From Acidisphaera sp. S103 (lineage in GTDB: Bacteria > Pseudomonadota > Alphaproteobacteria > Acetobacterales > Acetobacteraceae), in NCBI RefSeq assembly GCF_009765975.1, contig NZ_LMUJ01000042.1, positions 1-64,000 on the forward strand: 64,000 nucleotides of DNA. The letters are read 5' to 3'. Positions 18,365-26,710 of the stretch are shown here, in pieces. The translations under genes and the position numbers were made by a program. Each line of letters opens with the position of its first letter. Position 1 is the stretch's first letter. The notes beneath the pieces were generated by a model. It saw only the letters and a program-made list of their open reading frames with translations, was not told the DNA's origin and ran no database searches.

Positions 18365-19336
18365 ATGTCTGACGTCGCCATGCCACTGGTCAGGGACGGT
18401 CCCGGCAACCGGCTCTGCGTGGTCGTGCCCGCCTTCAATGAGGCAGCCGGCATCGAGGAATTCCATCGGCGCCTGTCGGCGGCGATGACGGCGCTGGGCC
18501 CCTGGCGGGTGATCTATGTGAACGACGGAAGCACCGACGACACGCTGGCGATCCTGAAGCAGCTTCGGGCGGGCGACAGCCGTGTCGCGCTGGTCAACCT
18601 TTCACGCAATTTCGGCAAGGAAATCGCGATGACCGCCGGCCTCGACCACGCGACCGGCGATGCGATCATCGTCATTGATGCCGATCTGCAGGATCCGCCG
18701 GAATTGATCCCGCGTCTGGTGGCCGCATGGCGCGACGGTTACGACATCGTCTATGCCCAACGGAGCGTTCGGATGGGCGAAACCTGGCTCAAGAAGACCA
18801 CCGCGAACCTGTTCTACCGCCTGATGCAGGATGTCGGAAACGTGAAACTGCCCCGTGACACGGGCGATTTTCGCCTGATGAGCTGGCGGGTCGTGGAGGC
18901 CGTGCGCTCACTTCGCGAAGGCCACCGTTTCATGAAGGGACTGTTTGCCTGGGTCGGCTTTCCCAGCCAGGCAATCCTCTACGAGCGAGCGCCGAGGCAC
19001 GCCGGGACCACCAAGTGGAACTACTGGAAGCTGTGGAATTTCGCGATCGAGGGTATCACCAGCTTCACCGTCATGCCGCTGAAGATCGCCAGCTATCTCG
19101 GGCTGGCCGTTTCCGCGTTCGCCTCGCTGTTCATCTTGCAACTTGTGGTTCGAACCATCCTGTTCGGCAATCCGGTGGCCGGCTATCCCAGCCTGATGGC
19201 CGTGGTGCTGTTTTTAGGCGGCGTGCAGTTGCTCACCCTGGGCGTTATCGGCGAGTATCTTGGCCGGGTCTTCAACGAAACGAAACAACGGCCGCTCTAT
19301 TTTGTGGAAAGCTTCCTGCCACCCGGCGATGCGTGA
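18365..19336 (+). CDS. Polyprenyl-phosphate glycosyltransferase, GtrB/ArnC-type GT2
   Basis: The 323-residue protein has a GT2 domain in the first ~220 residues and two C-terminal membrane helices, the layout of GtrB, ArnC and related enzymes that load a sugar onto undecaprenyl phosphate. Motifs: CVVVPAFNEAAGI at the start, YVNDGSTDDTLAIL, SRNFGKEIAMTAGLDHATGD, VIDADLQDPPELIP (the DxD-like site) and DTGDFRLMSWRVVEA. ATG 18365 has GAGGAT upstream; GTG 18347 would add six residues. It lies 75 bp behind the ArnT-like gene on the same strand, so donor synthesis and transfer are probably linked. The sugar cannot be told. Confidence 0.87.
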   Translation: MSDVAMPLVRDGPGNRLCVVVPAFNEAAGIEEFHRRLSAAMTALGPWRVIYVNDGSTDDTLAILKQLRAGDSRVALVNLSRNFGKEIAMTAGLDHATGDAIIVIDADLQDPPELIPRLVAAWRDGYDIVYAQRSVRMGETWLKKTTANLFYRLMQDVGNVKLPRDTGDFRLMSWRVVEAVRSLREGHRFMKGLFAWVGFPSQAILYERAPRHAGTTKWNYWKLWNFAIEGITSFTVMPLKIASYLGLAVSAFASLFILQLVVRTILFGNPVAGYPSLMAVVLFLGGVQLLTLGVIGEYLGRVFNETKQRPLYFVESFLPPGDA

Positions 19337-19371
19337 ATCCACAACGCGATGGATGCCGCCTGAAACCATCT

Positions 19372-19436
19372 TAGGGTCCGTAGATAAATACGTGCTTCGG
19401 CGTTGGCACCGTCGCCCAATCTCGTCATGGCGGGCG
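19372..19436 (+). repeat. 65-nt dispersed intergenic repeat, copy 2
   Basis: This matches the minus strand of 225-289 at 58 of 65 positions by eye, including GATAAATA, GTGCTTCG and CGTTGGCAC blocks and the GTCATGGCGGGCG end that overlaps the hairpin repeat family. It begins 35 bp after the stop of the GT2 gene, in a 174-bp convergent interval. The following bases continue as a degraded hairpin. Confidence 0.7.
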
Positions 19437-19510
19437 CGGGCTCGTCATGACGATGAGGGACTGGGGGCACTCGCCAGACAATTCGTTACGCGGACGACCC
19501 GGCAACCCAC

Positions 19511-19894
19511 CTATTCCCCGATACCGATATCCACGCGGCGAACCGCCACGCTGGGCAGGCTCTTTGGGTCGACGATCCCGTTCGCCGTGGTCGTGATCCG
19601 GACCGACGCGACACCGTCACCGATCAGCGCCTGCTTCACCACGTCCGCCCGCTGTGCCGACAGGCCGTCAACGTCCTGCTTTGGATCGGGTGGCGCCGAG
19701 AACCCGTCGATCGAGACAGGCCGCAACGGATGGTTCCGGGCAAATTCCGCGGCGCTGGCGATCGTTGCGTGCCCCTGCTGATTCAGTTCGGCCGAGTAGG
19801 GTTCGAAATAAACACTGAATTTTCGCGAATCGGACAGCAACGAACAGCCGCCAAGGCCCACCAACAAAAGAACGGTCATACAGCGTAGCCGCAC
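19511..19894 (-). CDS. Small OmpA-like lipoprotein
   Basis: The 127-residue protein starts with a lipoprotein signal (MRLRCMTVLLLVGLGGCSLL) with lipobox LGGC, so Cys17 should be lipidated. The rest resembles an OmpA C-terminal domain: VYFEPYSAELNQQGHATIASAAEFA and a final RADVVKQALIGDGV stretch that aligns with the peptidoglycan-binding fold. The usual NxxLSxxRA motif is present only as DGLSAQRADVV, and the C-terminus is short, so it is a compact version. It should sit in a membrane facing the periplasm and may contact peptidoglycan. It is convergent with the GT2 gene and followed upstream by the FAD oxidoreductase gene about 90 bp away. Confidence 0.72.
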   Translation of the reverse strand: MRLRCMTVLLLVGLGGCSLLSDSRKFSVYFEPYSAELNQQGHATIASAAEFARNHPLRPVSIDGFSAPPDPKQDVDGLSAQRADVVKQALIGDGVASVRITTTANGIVDPKSLPSVAVRRVDIGIGE

Positions 19895-19987
19895 ATGATC
19901 CTCCCACCCGGCTGGGGTTGTGCCGGACCCATCGGTGCGGCGCCGGTTCGTATCCTAAGCGGTCCAAGCGGGACAGGAACGCTCACA

Positions 19988-21103
19988 TTACCGCGAGGCA
20001 ATGGTGGTGAACCGGCCGGGTGCGACGGCGGGTGCCAGGGTGGCGGCTTGCCCGGCATCGCGACCCAACACCAGATCGGCGACAAACCGTCCCGCGGCGG
20101 GGGCGGTCTGGATGCCGTAACCGGCCTGGCCGACGCACCAGAAGAATCCCTCGACACGCGGGTCCCAGCCGAACGCCAGGCTGCCGTCCGGGGTAAAGGT
20201 GCGCAAACCGGCCCAACTGTGCTCCACCCGCCGCACCGGGATATCCAGCGCCTGTTGCATACGGTCGATGCCGATGGCGACGTCGATCTCCTCGGGCTGG
20301 ACGTCGTGCGGATGGGTGGGGGTCGCGTCGGCGGGCGAAACCATCAACCGGGTGCGAGCTTCCGGACGAGCGTACCATTCCTCACCAACATCGACGATCA
20401 TCGGCCAGTTGGAAACGTCGAACGGTGATGGATCGATAATGGCCGCGGTACGGCGGCACGGCTGTAGACCGAGCGGGGCAGCGCCGGCGATGGTGGCGAC
20501 ATGATCGCCCCAGGCGCCCGCGGCGTTGACCACCACCGACGCCCTGAATGTCGTGCCGGATGTGGTTTCCACGTCCCACATGTCGCCGCGTTTTTCGATG
20601 CGCCCTGCCCGGCTGCGCAAACCCAATTCGCCGCCGTTGGCACGCAGCATGCGCAGGAAACCCTGATGGATCGCGGCGACATCCATGTCGAAGGCGTCTT
20701 CCTCCATCGTCGCGCCGGCCAGGTAACCGGGGCGGAGGGCAGGCAACAGCGCCTGTGCCTCCTGGACGGAGGCACGCCTTATTCCGTGGCCGCTCGCGAG
20801 GGCATTCTCCAGGTCGGGCAGTTGGGCTTCCGACGCCAGCATCAGGACCGGACGCTGGCGGATCAACGGCACGTCCGAGAAGCCGGCCGGAGGCGTTTCA
20901 TAGAACGCGCGCGACAGCCGGGTCAGCGCCCGAACGTCCGGCGGACCGTAGTTCTGGATCCAGATGGCGGCGGAACGACCGGTGGTGTGATAGCCGGCGA
21001 CCTCCTCCGCCTCGATCAGTGCGACACGCTTATCGGCGGACAGGAAAGCGGCGGCGGTGGCGCCTGCCATGCCGGCGCCGATCACGGCGATATCGAAATT
21101 CAT
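19988..21103 (-). CDS. FAD-dependent oxidoreductase of the DAO (D-amino acid oxidase) family
   Basis: The 371-residue protein begins with an FAD-binding Rossmann motif, DIAVIGAGMAGATAA, and the following ALIEAEEVAGYHTTGRSAA, characteristic of the glycine oxidase/DadA-like DAO family. Near the end it has HSWAGLRTFTPDGSLAFGWDP and FFWCVGQAGYGIQTAPAAGR, the usual FAD-closing pattern. Such enzymes oxidise an amine or 2-hydroxy acid. The protein appears complete and cytosolic. The start is ATG 21103. A short membrane protein gene lies 73 bp upstream on the same strand. Substrate is unknown. Confidence 0.85.
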   Translation of the reverse strand: MNFDIAVIGAGMAGATAAAFLSADKRVALIEAEEVAGYHTTGRSAAIWIQNYGPPDVRALTRLSRAFYETPPAGFSDVPLIRQRPVLMLASEAQLPDLENALASGHGIRRASVQEAQALLPALRPGYLAGATMEEDAFDMDVAAIHQGFLRMLRANGGELGLRSRAGRIEKRGDMWDVETTSGTTFRASVVVNAAGAWGDHVATIAGAAPLGLQPCRRTAAIIDPSPFDVSNWPMIVDVGEEWYARPEARTRLMVSPADATPTHPHDVQPEEIDVAIGIDRMQQALDIPVRRVEHSWAGLRTFTPDGSLAFGWDPRVEGFFWCVGQAGYGIQTAPAAGRFVADLVLGRDAGQAATLAPAVAPGRFTTIASR

Positions 21104-21176
21104 CTGACCCCCTCGATGGTTGGTCCCGGACGCCGCCTCCGCTGCTTATACTGGCAGGAAGATCGGCCTGACGCCA

Positions 21177-21464
21177 TCAGCCATCGGTGTCGGCGACGTA
21201 ATGCCTCTCGCCGGTCCGAGCGTTGTAGTACACCACGACCGTCTGGCCAGAGCGCGGATCGACGAATTTTTCCGTCGTCCTGTCCCATCCGGGGCCAGGC
21301 GGCTCCCGACGGATCGGCTTGTAGATGTAGCGTTCGAACAGCAGGCCCAGCAGCAAGATAGCGGGTGCGATCGCGAATGGCAGCGTGCGCCAACCCATAG
21401 CGGCGCCCGCCAGCGCCCCCGCCAGTAGGACCGCCATCAGAAGCAGCGCCGCCGAACGCAGCAT
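21177..21464 (-). CDS. Small membrane protein with a C-terminal soluble tail
   Basis: No family recognised. The 95-residue protein has two hydrophobic segments (residues 4-23 and 27-46), then a polar region with YKPIRREPPGPGWDRTTEKFVDP and QTVVVYYNARTGERHYVADTDG, which reads like a small WW- or beta-rich tail. It lies five bases downstream of the YbjQ-type gene on the same strand, so the two form an operon. Codon use matches neighbours. Confidence 0.6.
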   Translation of the reverse strand: MLRSAALLLMAVLLAGALAGAAMGWRTLPFAIAPAILLLGLLFERYIYKPIRREPPGPGWDRTTEKFVDPRSGQTVVVYYNARTGERHYVADTDG

Positions 21465-21469
21465 CGGGG

Positions 21470-21796
21470 TCAGGCCGGGTCCGGTTCCACGACCACAGCG
21501 GTGCCGTACGCCACGATTTCGCTCATGGTCTGGCCGATCTCAGAGCTGTCGAAGCGCATCATCACCACGGCGTTGGCACCCATCATCGTTGCGTTCTGCA
21601 CCAACCGATCGACGGCGTGGCGGCGAGCTTCCTCCAGCAAGGACGTGTATTCCTTGATCTCGCCGCCGACGATGGAGCGCAGGCCGGCCATGATGTTGCC
21701 GCCGATCCCGCGGCTGCGCACAACCACGCCGAAGCACTGGCCCTTGACGTCCCGCACCCGATAGCCGGGCAGGTTCTCGGTGGTCACGACGATCAT
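21470..21796 (-). CDS. YbjQ/UPF0145 family heavy-metal-binding-domain protein
   Basis: The 108-residue protein matches the YbjQ family: MIVVTTENLPGYRVRDVKG opening, VVRSRGIGGNIMAGLRSIVGGEIKEYTSLL in the first half and GANAVVMMRFDSSEIG followed by EIVAYGTAVVVEP. The family forms pentameric rings and carries a putative metal-binding label, but its role is not established. Start at ATG 21796 has AGAGGGGTGTCGC upstream and gives exact family length. It precedes the small membrane protein gene by five bases. Confidence 0.88.
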   Translation of the reverse strand: MIVVTTENLPGYRVRDVKGQCFGVVVRSRGIGGNIMAGLRSIVGGEIKEYTSLLEEARRHAVDRLVQNATMMGANAVVMMRFDSSEIGQTMSEIVAYGTAVVVEPDPA

Positions 21797-21918
21797 GCGA
21801 CACCCCTCTGTTCCGCCCGCGTCATAGCCTGACGTTACGGACAAGGGCAACAAATCGCCATCACGAAACGAACGACGTTCCGGTTCCACGCTGTCCTGCG
21901 GAACCGGAACGTCCGTCT

Positions 21919-22635
21919 TCACACCAGGCTGCTGCCGCCATCGACCACGATCACCTGCCCGGTCCCATAGGTCTGGCGCATCAGATACAAATAGGATTCG
22001 GCGATTTCCTCGGGTTCGCCGGCGTGGCCGACCAGCAGTTTGTCCGCCATCTGGCGATACAGCGCTTCCCGGTCGGCCTCTTGCATCGCACCCCACAGCG
22101 GCGTCTTCACCACGCCGGGGCACACGATGTTCACACGGATCGGGGCCACCTCAACCGCGAGGGCTCGGGTCAGGCCCTCCATGGCAGCGCAGATACTTGC
22201 CCCGAGCGCCCAACCGGGCTGTGGACGGCGGCTAGCGACGCCCGAGGTGAAGACGATCGATCCGCCCGGCCGGATATTGCCGGCACCGTGCTTGGCGGCC
22301 AGATAGGCACCCCAGTAACGAAGTTCGAAGAACCGGTGCGCGGCGTCCAGGTCGGTGGCGGCCAGGGGACCGAGTTGCAGCGTCTCACCAGCGGTGAACA
22401 CCAGGTGGTCGAAGGCGCCGATCCGGGTGAACAGGGCCTGGACCGCCGTGGCGTCGGTCAGGTCCACAGCATGGCCCTCGGCGCCGGGGAGTTTCGCCAG
22501 TGCTTCGTCCACGCGGGCCTGACGGCTGGAAACAATAACGACCGAGGCGCCTTCACGCGCGGCCGCCTGGGCCGTCGCCAGGCCGATACCGGAACTGCCG
22601 CCCAGCACCACGATCCGTTTGCCGTTCAATGTCAT
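21919..22635 (-). CDS. SDR-fold protein lacking the YxxxK catalytic pair
   Basis: The 238-residue protein has the SDR Rossmann motif (VLGGSSGIGLATA, residues 9-21) and SDR length. At the position of YxxxK the sequence reads GASICAAMEGLTRALAVEVAP: Gly replaces Tyr and Cys replaces Lys, so the normal proton-relay pair is missing. The family NNAG motif is also replaced (VFTAGETLQL). It may be a binding or regulatory SDR, or belong to an SDR subgroup with other chemistry. The start ATG 22635 gives MTLNGKRIVVLGG; frame upstream is not family-like. It is divergent from a LysR regulator 97 bp away, which probably controls it. Confidence 0.78.
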   Translation of the reverse strand: MTLNGKRIVVLGGSSGIGLATAQAAAREGASVVIVSSRQARVDEALAKLPGAEGHAVDLTDATAVQALFTRIGAFDHLVFTAGETLQLGPLAATDLDAAHRFFELRYWGAYLAAKHGAGNIRPGGSIVFTSGVASRRPQPGWALGASICAAMEGLTRALAVEVAPIRVNIVCPGVVKTPLWGAMQEADREALYRQMADKLLVGHAGEPEEIAESYLYLMRQTYGTGQVIVVDGGSSLV

Positions 22636-22710
22636 GGGATTCCTCCATCGGTTGCGATGGCAGGGTATTTCGGCGTTTCGCGGCATTGATGCCAGCGCAT
22701 CTTTATCCAT

Positions 22711-22718
22711 ACTATAGT
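22711..22718. promoter_or_regulatory. Candidate operator/promoter of the SDR-LysR divergent pair
   Basis: The 97-bp space between the divergent SDR and LysR genes contains the perfect palindrome ACTATAGT, 15 bases before the LysR start, in an AT-rich patch (ATCCATACTATAGTGAC). Divergent LysR genes usually bind such a spacer to control both directions. The exact binding site is a guess. Confidence 0.3.
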
Positions 22719-22732
22719 GACTGGAGATCATC

Positions 22733-23701
22733 ATGGCGTTCGATAGCAGGTTGCTCGCCGGCATCGGTGTGCTGACGGCCGTGGTGGAAAGCGGCAGTTT
22801 CGTGCGGGCAGGGGAAGCGCTCGGACTGACGCCGTCCGGGGTAAGCCGAGCGGTGGGGCGGTTGGAGGGACGGGTGGGGGTCAGGCTGTTCGACCGAACT
22901 CCACGTGCGGTGACGCTGACGGATGAAGGACGGCGGTTTCATGCCCAGGTGCTGCCGCTGCTGGCGGGGTTGGAGGAAGCCGCGACGGATGCGGGCGGAT
23001 CGGCGGCCGAGGTGCGCGGGCGACTGCGGGTCAACGTCGATCCCTGGTTCGCCCGATTGGTGCTCGCGCCACGCCTGGCCGGGTTTCTGGACGCACATCC
23101 GGCGCTGTCGGTCGAACTCGTGGTGCGCGACACGCTGGGCGAACTGGTGGCCGAGGGCTTCGACGCCGCCGTCCGGTTCGGGGAGCCGGAGCCATCCGGG
23201 TTGGTCGCGCGCAAGCTGCTGGAGACCCGGATTCTGACCTGTGCCTCGCCCGGGTACCTGGCCCGGAATGGCACACCGCTGCATCCGAACGACCTGGAAC
23301 GGCACGCGTGCCTGATGTTCCGGGATTCGGTGACCGGGCGCCCGTTCGCGTGGGAGTTTTGCCGCGGCGACGAGGTCGTGGCGGTGAAGGTGAATGGCCG
23401 GATGGTGCTGAACGACCTGGCGACCAAACTGGCGGCCTGTGCCGCCGGCTGCGGGGTGGCGCAGACGATCGCCCTAGGAGTCGATTCGCTGCTGGCGAGC
23501 GGGGAACTGGTGCAGATCCTGCCGGATTGGGCGGATGAACGGTTCCCGCTGTACGCGTATCACCTGTCCCGCCATTTGCCGCCGGCGAAGGTGCGCGCCT
23601 TCCTGGATTTCGTGGTCGCTAGCGTCATGGGGAGCTCTATTCGGCCGGCAGGCCCAGCAGTCCGCGACGCAGTTCCGGCGACGGCGGACGAGGGCCGATA
23701 A
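22733..23701 (+). CDS. LysR family transcriptional regulator
   Basis: The 322-residue protein has a winged helix-turn-helix at residues 5-65 (LTAVVESGSFVRAGEALGLTPSGVSRAVGRLE, RLFDRTPRAVTLTDEGRRF) and a LysR substrate-binding domain to about residue 300. It is likely an activator of the divergent SDR-like gene, responding to an unknown small molecule. The ATG is preceded by CTGGAGATC. The last 65 bases overlap the 3' end of the convergent chalcone-isomerase-like gene. The C-terminal ~20 residues after FLDFVVASVMGSS extend beyond the usual end. Confidence 0.9.
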   Translation: MAFDSRLLAGIGVLTAVVESGSFVRAGEALGLTPSGVSRAVGRLEGRVGVRLFDRTPRAVTLTDEGRRFHAQVLPLLAGLEEAATDAGGSAAEVRGRLRVNVDPWFARLVLAPRLAGFLDAHPALSVELVVRDTLGELVAEGFDAAVRFGEPEPSGLVARKLLETRILTCASPGYLARNGTPLHPNDLERHACLMFRDSVTGRPFAWEFCRGDEVVAVKVNGRMVLNDLATKLAACAAGCGVAQTIALGVDSLLASGELVQILPDWADERFPLYAYHLSRHLPPAKVRAFLDFVVASVMGSSIRPAGPAVRDAVPATADEGR

Positions 23702-24221
23702 ACCCGGACAGCAGCCGGTAGGCCAGATCGCGATCCGTGAAGTCGCCGATTATCCGGTCGTTGGCGAGCACTCGAACGCCCTTGGCGGTGAAAATGTAGG
23801 TGGACGTGTCGCCGGCGCTCACCGCCGGTGCGGCGGCGACAAGCCGCTCGAAATCCGTCTGGTCGGAGGGTGCGCATTCGCCGTTGCCGCAGTTGTTTCG
23901 CTCGCCCTCGCGGTATTGCTGCTCCACCCGTTCCTTCGACGCACCGCGGATGAATTTCAGCAGGATGACCTTGGGTTCGGACGAAGCCAGTATCTGCGGC
24001 GCGTCATGACTTGGCCGCGGCAGGTAGAGTCCGGCGACGTAAGCCTCGATGTGGAAAATCGTCAGCGAACGCAGCCCGATTCCGTTCAGGACAAGGGATT
24101 GTCCGTCAACGGTATAGCTATCCGGCAGACTCACACCCTCCAGCGTAGCCGCCGCCGCGCTTGACGCAAGCCAACAGCACAAAAGGACCGCCAGGAGTAT
24201 TCGCAACAGGGATGGGCGCAT
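23637..24221 (-). CDS. Secreted chalcone isomerase-like protein
   Basis: The 194-residue protein has a signal peptide (MRPSLLRILLAVLLCCWLASSAAA) and then a chalcone isomerase-like domain: LEGVSLPDSYTVDGQSLVLNGIGLRS, IFHIEAYVAGLYLP and KVILLKFIRGASKE are hallmarks. Bacterial members are periplasmic or lipid-associated and have no proven flavonoid isomerase activity. Two Cys lie close together in NNCGNGEC near residue 111. It is preceded by 236 bp without a gene and overlaps the LysR gene 3' end by 65 bp in convergent orientation. The start at 24221 is placed at the signal peptide. Confidence 0.78.
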   Translation of the reverse strand: MRPSLLRILLAVLLCCWLASSAAAATLEGVSLPDSYTVDGQSLVLNGIGLRSLTIFHIEAYVAGLYLPRPSHDAPQILASSEPKVILLKFIRGASKERVEQQYREGERNNCGNGECAPSDQTDFERLVAAAPAVSAGDTSTYIFTAKGVRVLANDRIIGDFTDRDLAYRLLSGFIGPRPPSPELRRGLLGLPAE

Positions 24222-24457
24222 TGTCGATTCAGGGCCAATGATGTTCCAGCCGGCCAATCTAGCCCGTTTACATCGTGTTTGAAGGGTCTCCCGCCCCCGT
24301 TTTGTGGCAAGGACGATCAAAGTCGCGTGCCATTTAACGATGCTGGCGGTTTGGACTATCGTTTGCCGGTTGGTCTACCGCCGAAAATGGACGCATGAGC
24401 GACAGACCGCCTCAAAGCGCTGGGGCGATGGCAGCGGCCGGTCCCGCGCGACCGGCC

Positions 24458-25366
24458 TTAATCGATTGCCCGCCCGACATCCTCAAGCCATTCGCAGAAA
24501 GCCGAACTGGCGGGGTTGGCAACCTGTGCCCGCGGCAGGTACGCGAAGTAGCCACGGGCCGGCAGGCTCACCCCCGGAAACGGCGTCACCAGACGCCCGG
24601 CGGCGAGATCGTCGGCGACCAGCGCGGTTGGCCCCATCGCGACGCCCAGCCCATCGATCGCGGCCTGAACGGACAGATAAAAATGGTCGAGCGTCAAGGA
24701 GGCCGCCGGCACCAGCCCTGGCGATCCCGCGGCGGTCAACCAGTCATGCCACAACCTCGGTATGGAGGTGACATGCAGCAGCGTATGCCGCTCCAGATCG
24801 GCGACCTGCACCAAGGGCATGCGTCGCAGCAAACCCGGGCTGCATACCGGCAATCGCCGTTCGGACAGCAGCAGACGGGAGACAAAGCCGTGAAAGCTGT
24901 CTGGACCGCCACGAATCACCACGTCGTACGGCTCCGGCAAGGCGTCGAGCGGATCGTTGGACGTGGTCAACCGTACCTCGATATCCGGATGGCTCTCACG
25001 AAACTGCGTCAGCCGAGGCAGCAGCCAACGCAGGCTGAACGTGGCGAGCGCATTCACCCGCAGCAGTGTCGTTGACGCCGTCCCGGCCCGCCCCTTGTGC
25101 TGCCGCACCGCTGCCGCGACACGATCGAGTGCCGGACCGAACTCCCCCAGCAGCACAGTGCCCGCCGGCGTCAGCACCACCCGCCGGTTCAGCCGCCGGA
25201 ACAGTGCCGGCGGACCCAGCCAGTCCTCCAACAGGCGAACCTGGCGACTGATCGCCCCATGGGTCACCGCCAATTCGGCCGCCGCGTCCTTGAAGCTGCC
25301 ATGACGGGCGGCGGCTTCGAACGCTCGAACGGCATTCAGGGGCGGAAGATAGCGGTGCTGCGGCAT
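24458..25366 (-). CDS. LysR family transcriptional regulator (GcvA-like)
   Basis: The 302-residue protein opens with YLPPLNAVRAFEAAARHGSF and AVTHGAISRQVRLLEDWLG, the GcvA-type version of the LysR helix-turn-helix, and continues as a LysR effector domain. Likely a regulator of the divergent MFS gene, whose ATG is 115 bp away, with an AT-rich inverted repeat between them. ATG 25366 chosen because the standard MPQHRYLPPL opening begins there; a reading to 25537 runs through that operator region. Effector not known. Confidence 0.88.
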   Translation of the reverse strand: MPQHRYLPPLNAVRAFEAAARHGSFKDAAAELAVTHGAISRQVRLLEDWLGPPALFRRLNRRVVLTPAGTVLLGEFGPALDRVAAAVRQHKGRAGTASTTLLRVNALATFSLRWLLPRLTQFRESHPDIEVRLTTSNDPLDALPEPYDVVIRGGPDSFHGFVSRLLLSERRLPVCSPGLLRRMPLVQVADLERHTLLHVTSIPRLWHDWLTAAGSPGLVPAASLTLDHFYLSVQAAIDGLGVAMGPTALVADDLAAGRLVTPFPGVSLPARGYFAYLPRAQVANPASSAFCEWLEDVGRAID

Positions 25367-25385
25367 TCGAGTGAGTTTTCCTGAC

Positions 25386-25402
25386 TTAATGAAAGAAATT
25401 AA
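25386..25402. promoter_or_regulatory. Candidate LysR operator (TTAAT-N7-ATTAA)
   Basis: A 5-bp inverted repeat with a 7-base spacer lies in the short AT-rich gap between the divergent LysR and MFS genes, 20 bases upstream of the LysR start. GC is far lower than flanking DNA. The T-rich/A-rich dyad fits the T-N11-A style of LysR boxes. This is inference from position and symmetry. Confidence 0.4.
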
Positions 25403-25481
25403 CTCGTTTGTCGGCTTGGTGGCGGCAAACCATACTCCATTGCGTGAGGTTTTCGCATTAATGCGATTCGAGGGAGCCGCC

Positions 25482-26684
25482 ATGACCGAACTCGCTGCTG
25501 CCACGCCATTCGGCCGGTTCATGGCCAGTGGTTCCAAGGCCCGGACGCTTGCTTTGGCCGGCCTGGCACACGCGCTGCACGATGGCTACACCGACACGAT
25601 CTATGTTCTTCTGCCGGTCTGGCAGGCCGAGTTCGCGCTGGGCTACGGCGCACTGGCCTTGCTGCGCGGCCTCTATGCAGGCGCGATGGCCGCCCTGCAG
25701 ATCCCCGCCGGCCGCTTGGCCGAACGGTTCAGCGGGCGGACTGTCCTCGTCCTCGGCACCGCCCTCGCCGCCGGCGGCTACATGCTCGCCGGCCTCTCCG
25801 CCGGGTTGCTCGGCCTCTGCGCCGCCCTGGCGCTGTCGGGTGTCGGGTCCAGCACCCAGCACCCGATCGCCTCAGCGGCGGTCTCACGCGCCTACGGCTC
25901 TGCCGCCCGCGGCCCGCTTGGCACCTACAATTTCGCGGGCGACCTGGGCAAAGCCGCGATTCCGGCGTTTACCGCCCTGCTGTTGACGCTGGTGTCATGG
26001 CGCCGGTCGCTGTGGCTGTTGGCACTGGCCGGATTGCTGGTTGCCGCCCTGGTCGCCTGGCTTCTGCCACCGATCCGGAAGGCACCGCCCCCCGAACGGC
26101 ACGCAGCCGTCGTGGGCGGCGATCGAGGTGGCTTCCCGCTGTTGCTGGCGATCGGTGTGCTGGATACCGGCGTGCGGATGGGGCTGCTGACCTTCCTGCC
26201 ATTCCTGCTGAAGGCCAAGGGCGTTTCCCTGCCGGCGATCGGACTGGCGTTTGCCCTGGTCTTCATCGGCGGCGCGGCCGGCAAGTTCACCTGCGGCTGG
26301 CTGGGCGGCCGGTTCGGCGTGCTACGCACGGTGTTGCTGACCGAGGGCGGAACGGCGGCCTGTATCCTGGGCGTGCTGGTCCTGCCGCTGACCCCGGTCT
26401 TCCTGCTTCTTCCGCTGCTCGGGGTGATGCTGAACGGCACATCGTCGGTGCTGTACGGGACGGTGCCGGAACTCGCCCCGGCGCACCACGCAGAGCGCGC
26501 ATTCGCCCTGTTCTACACAGGCACGATCGGATCGGGCGCCATCGCCCCGGTGCTGTATGGCATGCTTGGCGACGCCATGGGTCCGAACGTGGCGACCATG
26601 GCGACCGCCGCCACGGCCCTGGCCATATTCCCGTTAGCATTGGCGCTCGCGCCGCACTTGGAATCTGATCGGGCGCAGTCCTGA
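25482..26684 (+). CDS. MFS transporter
   Basis: The 400-residue protein has twelve likely membrane helices and belongs to the major facilitator superfamily, with the Fsr/NNP-like opening LAHALHDGYTDTIYVLLPVWQAEF and MAALQIPAGRLAERFSGR (the MFS loop 2-3 signature position). Role is efflux or uptake of a small molecule; no substrate can be inferred. ATG 25482 has GAGGGAGCCGCC upstream; an earlier GTG at 25371 would add 37 residues that run through the operator region. The divergent GcvA-like regulator probably controls it. Confidence 0.87.
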   Translation: MTELAAATPFGRFMASGSKARTLALAGLAHALHDGYTDTIYVLLPVWQAEFALGYGALALLRGLYAGAMAALQIPAGRLAERFSGRTVLVLGTALAAGGYMLAGLSAGLLGLCAALALSGVGSSTQHPIASAAVSRAYGSAARGPLGTYNFAGDLGKAAIPAFTALLLTLVSWRRSLWLLALAGLLVAALVAWLLPPIRKAPPPERHAAVVGGDRGGFPLLLAIGVLDTGVRMGLLTFLPFLLKAKGVSLPAIGLAFALVFIGGAAGKFTCGWLGGRFGVLRTVLLTEGGTAACILGVLVLPLTPVFLLLPLLGVMLNGTSSVLYGTVPELAPAHHAERAFALFYTGTIGSGAIAPVLYGMLGDAMGPNVATMATAATALAIFPLALALAPHLESDRAQS

Positions 26685-26710
26685 GCGATGACCGCTGCGA
26701 ATGGAGGCCC

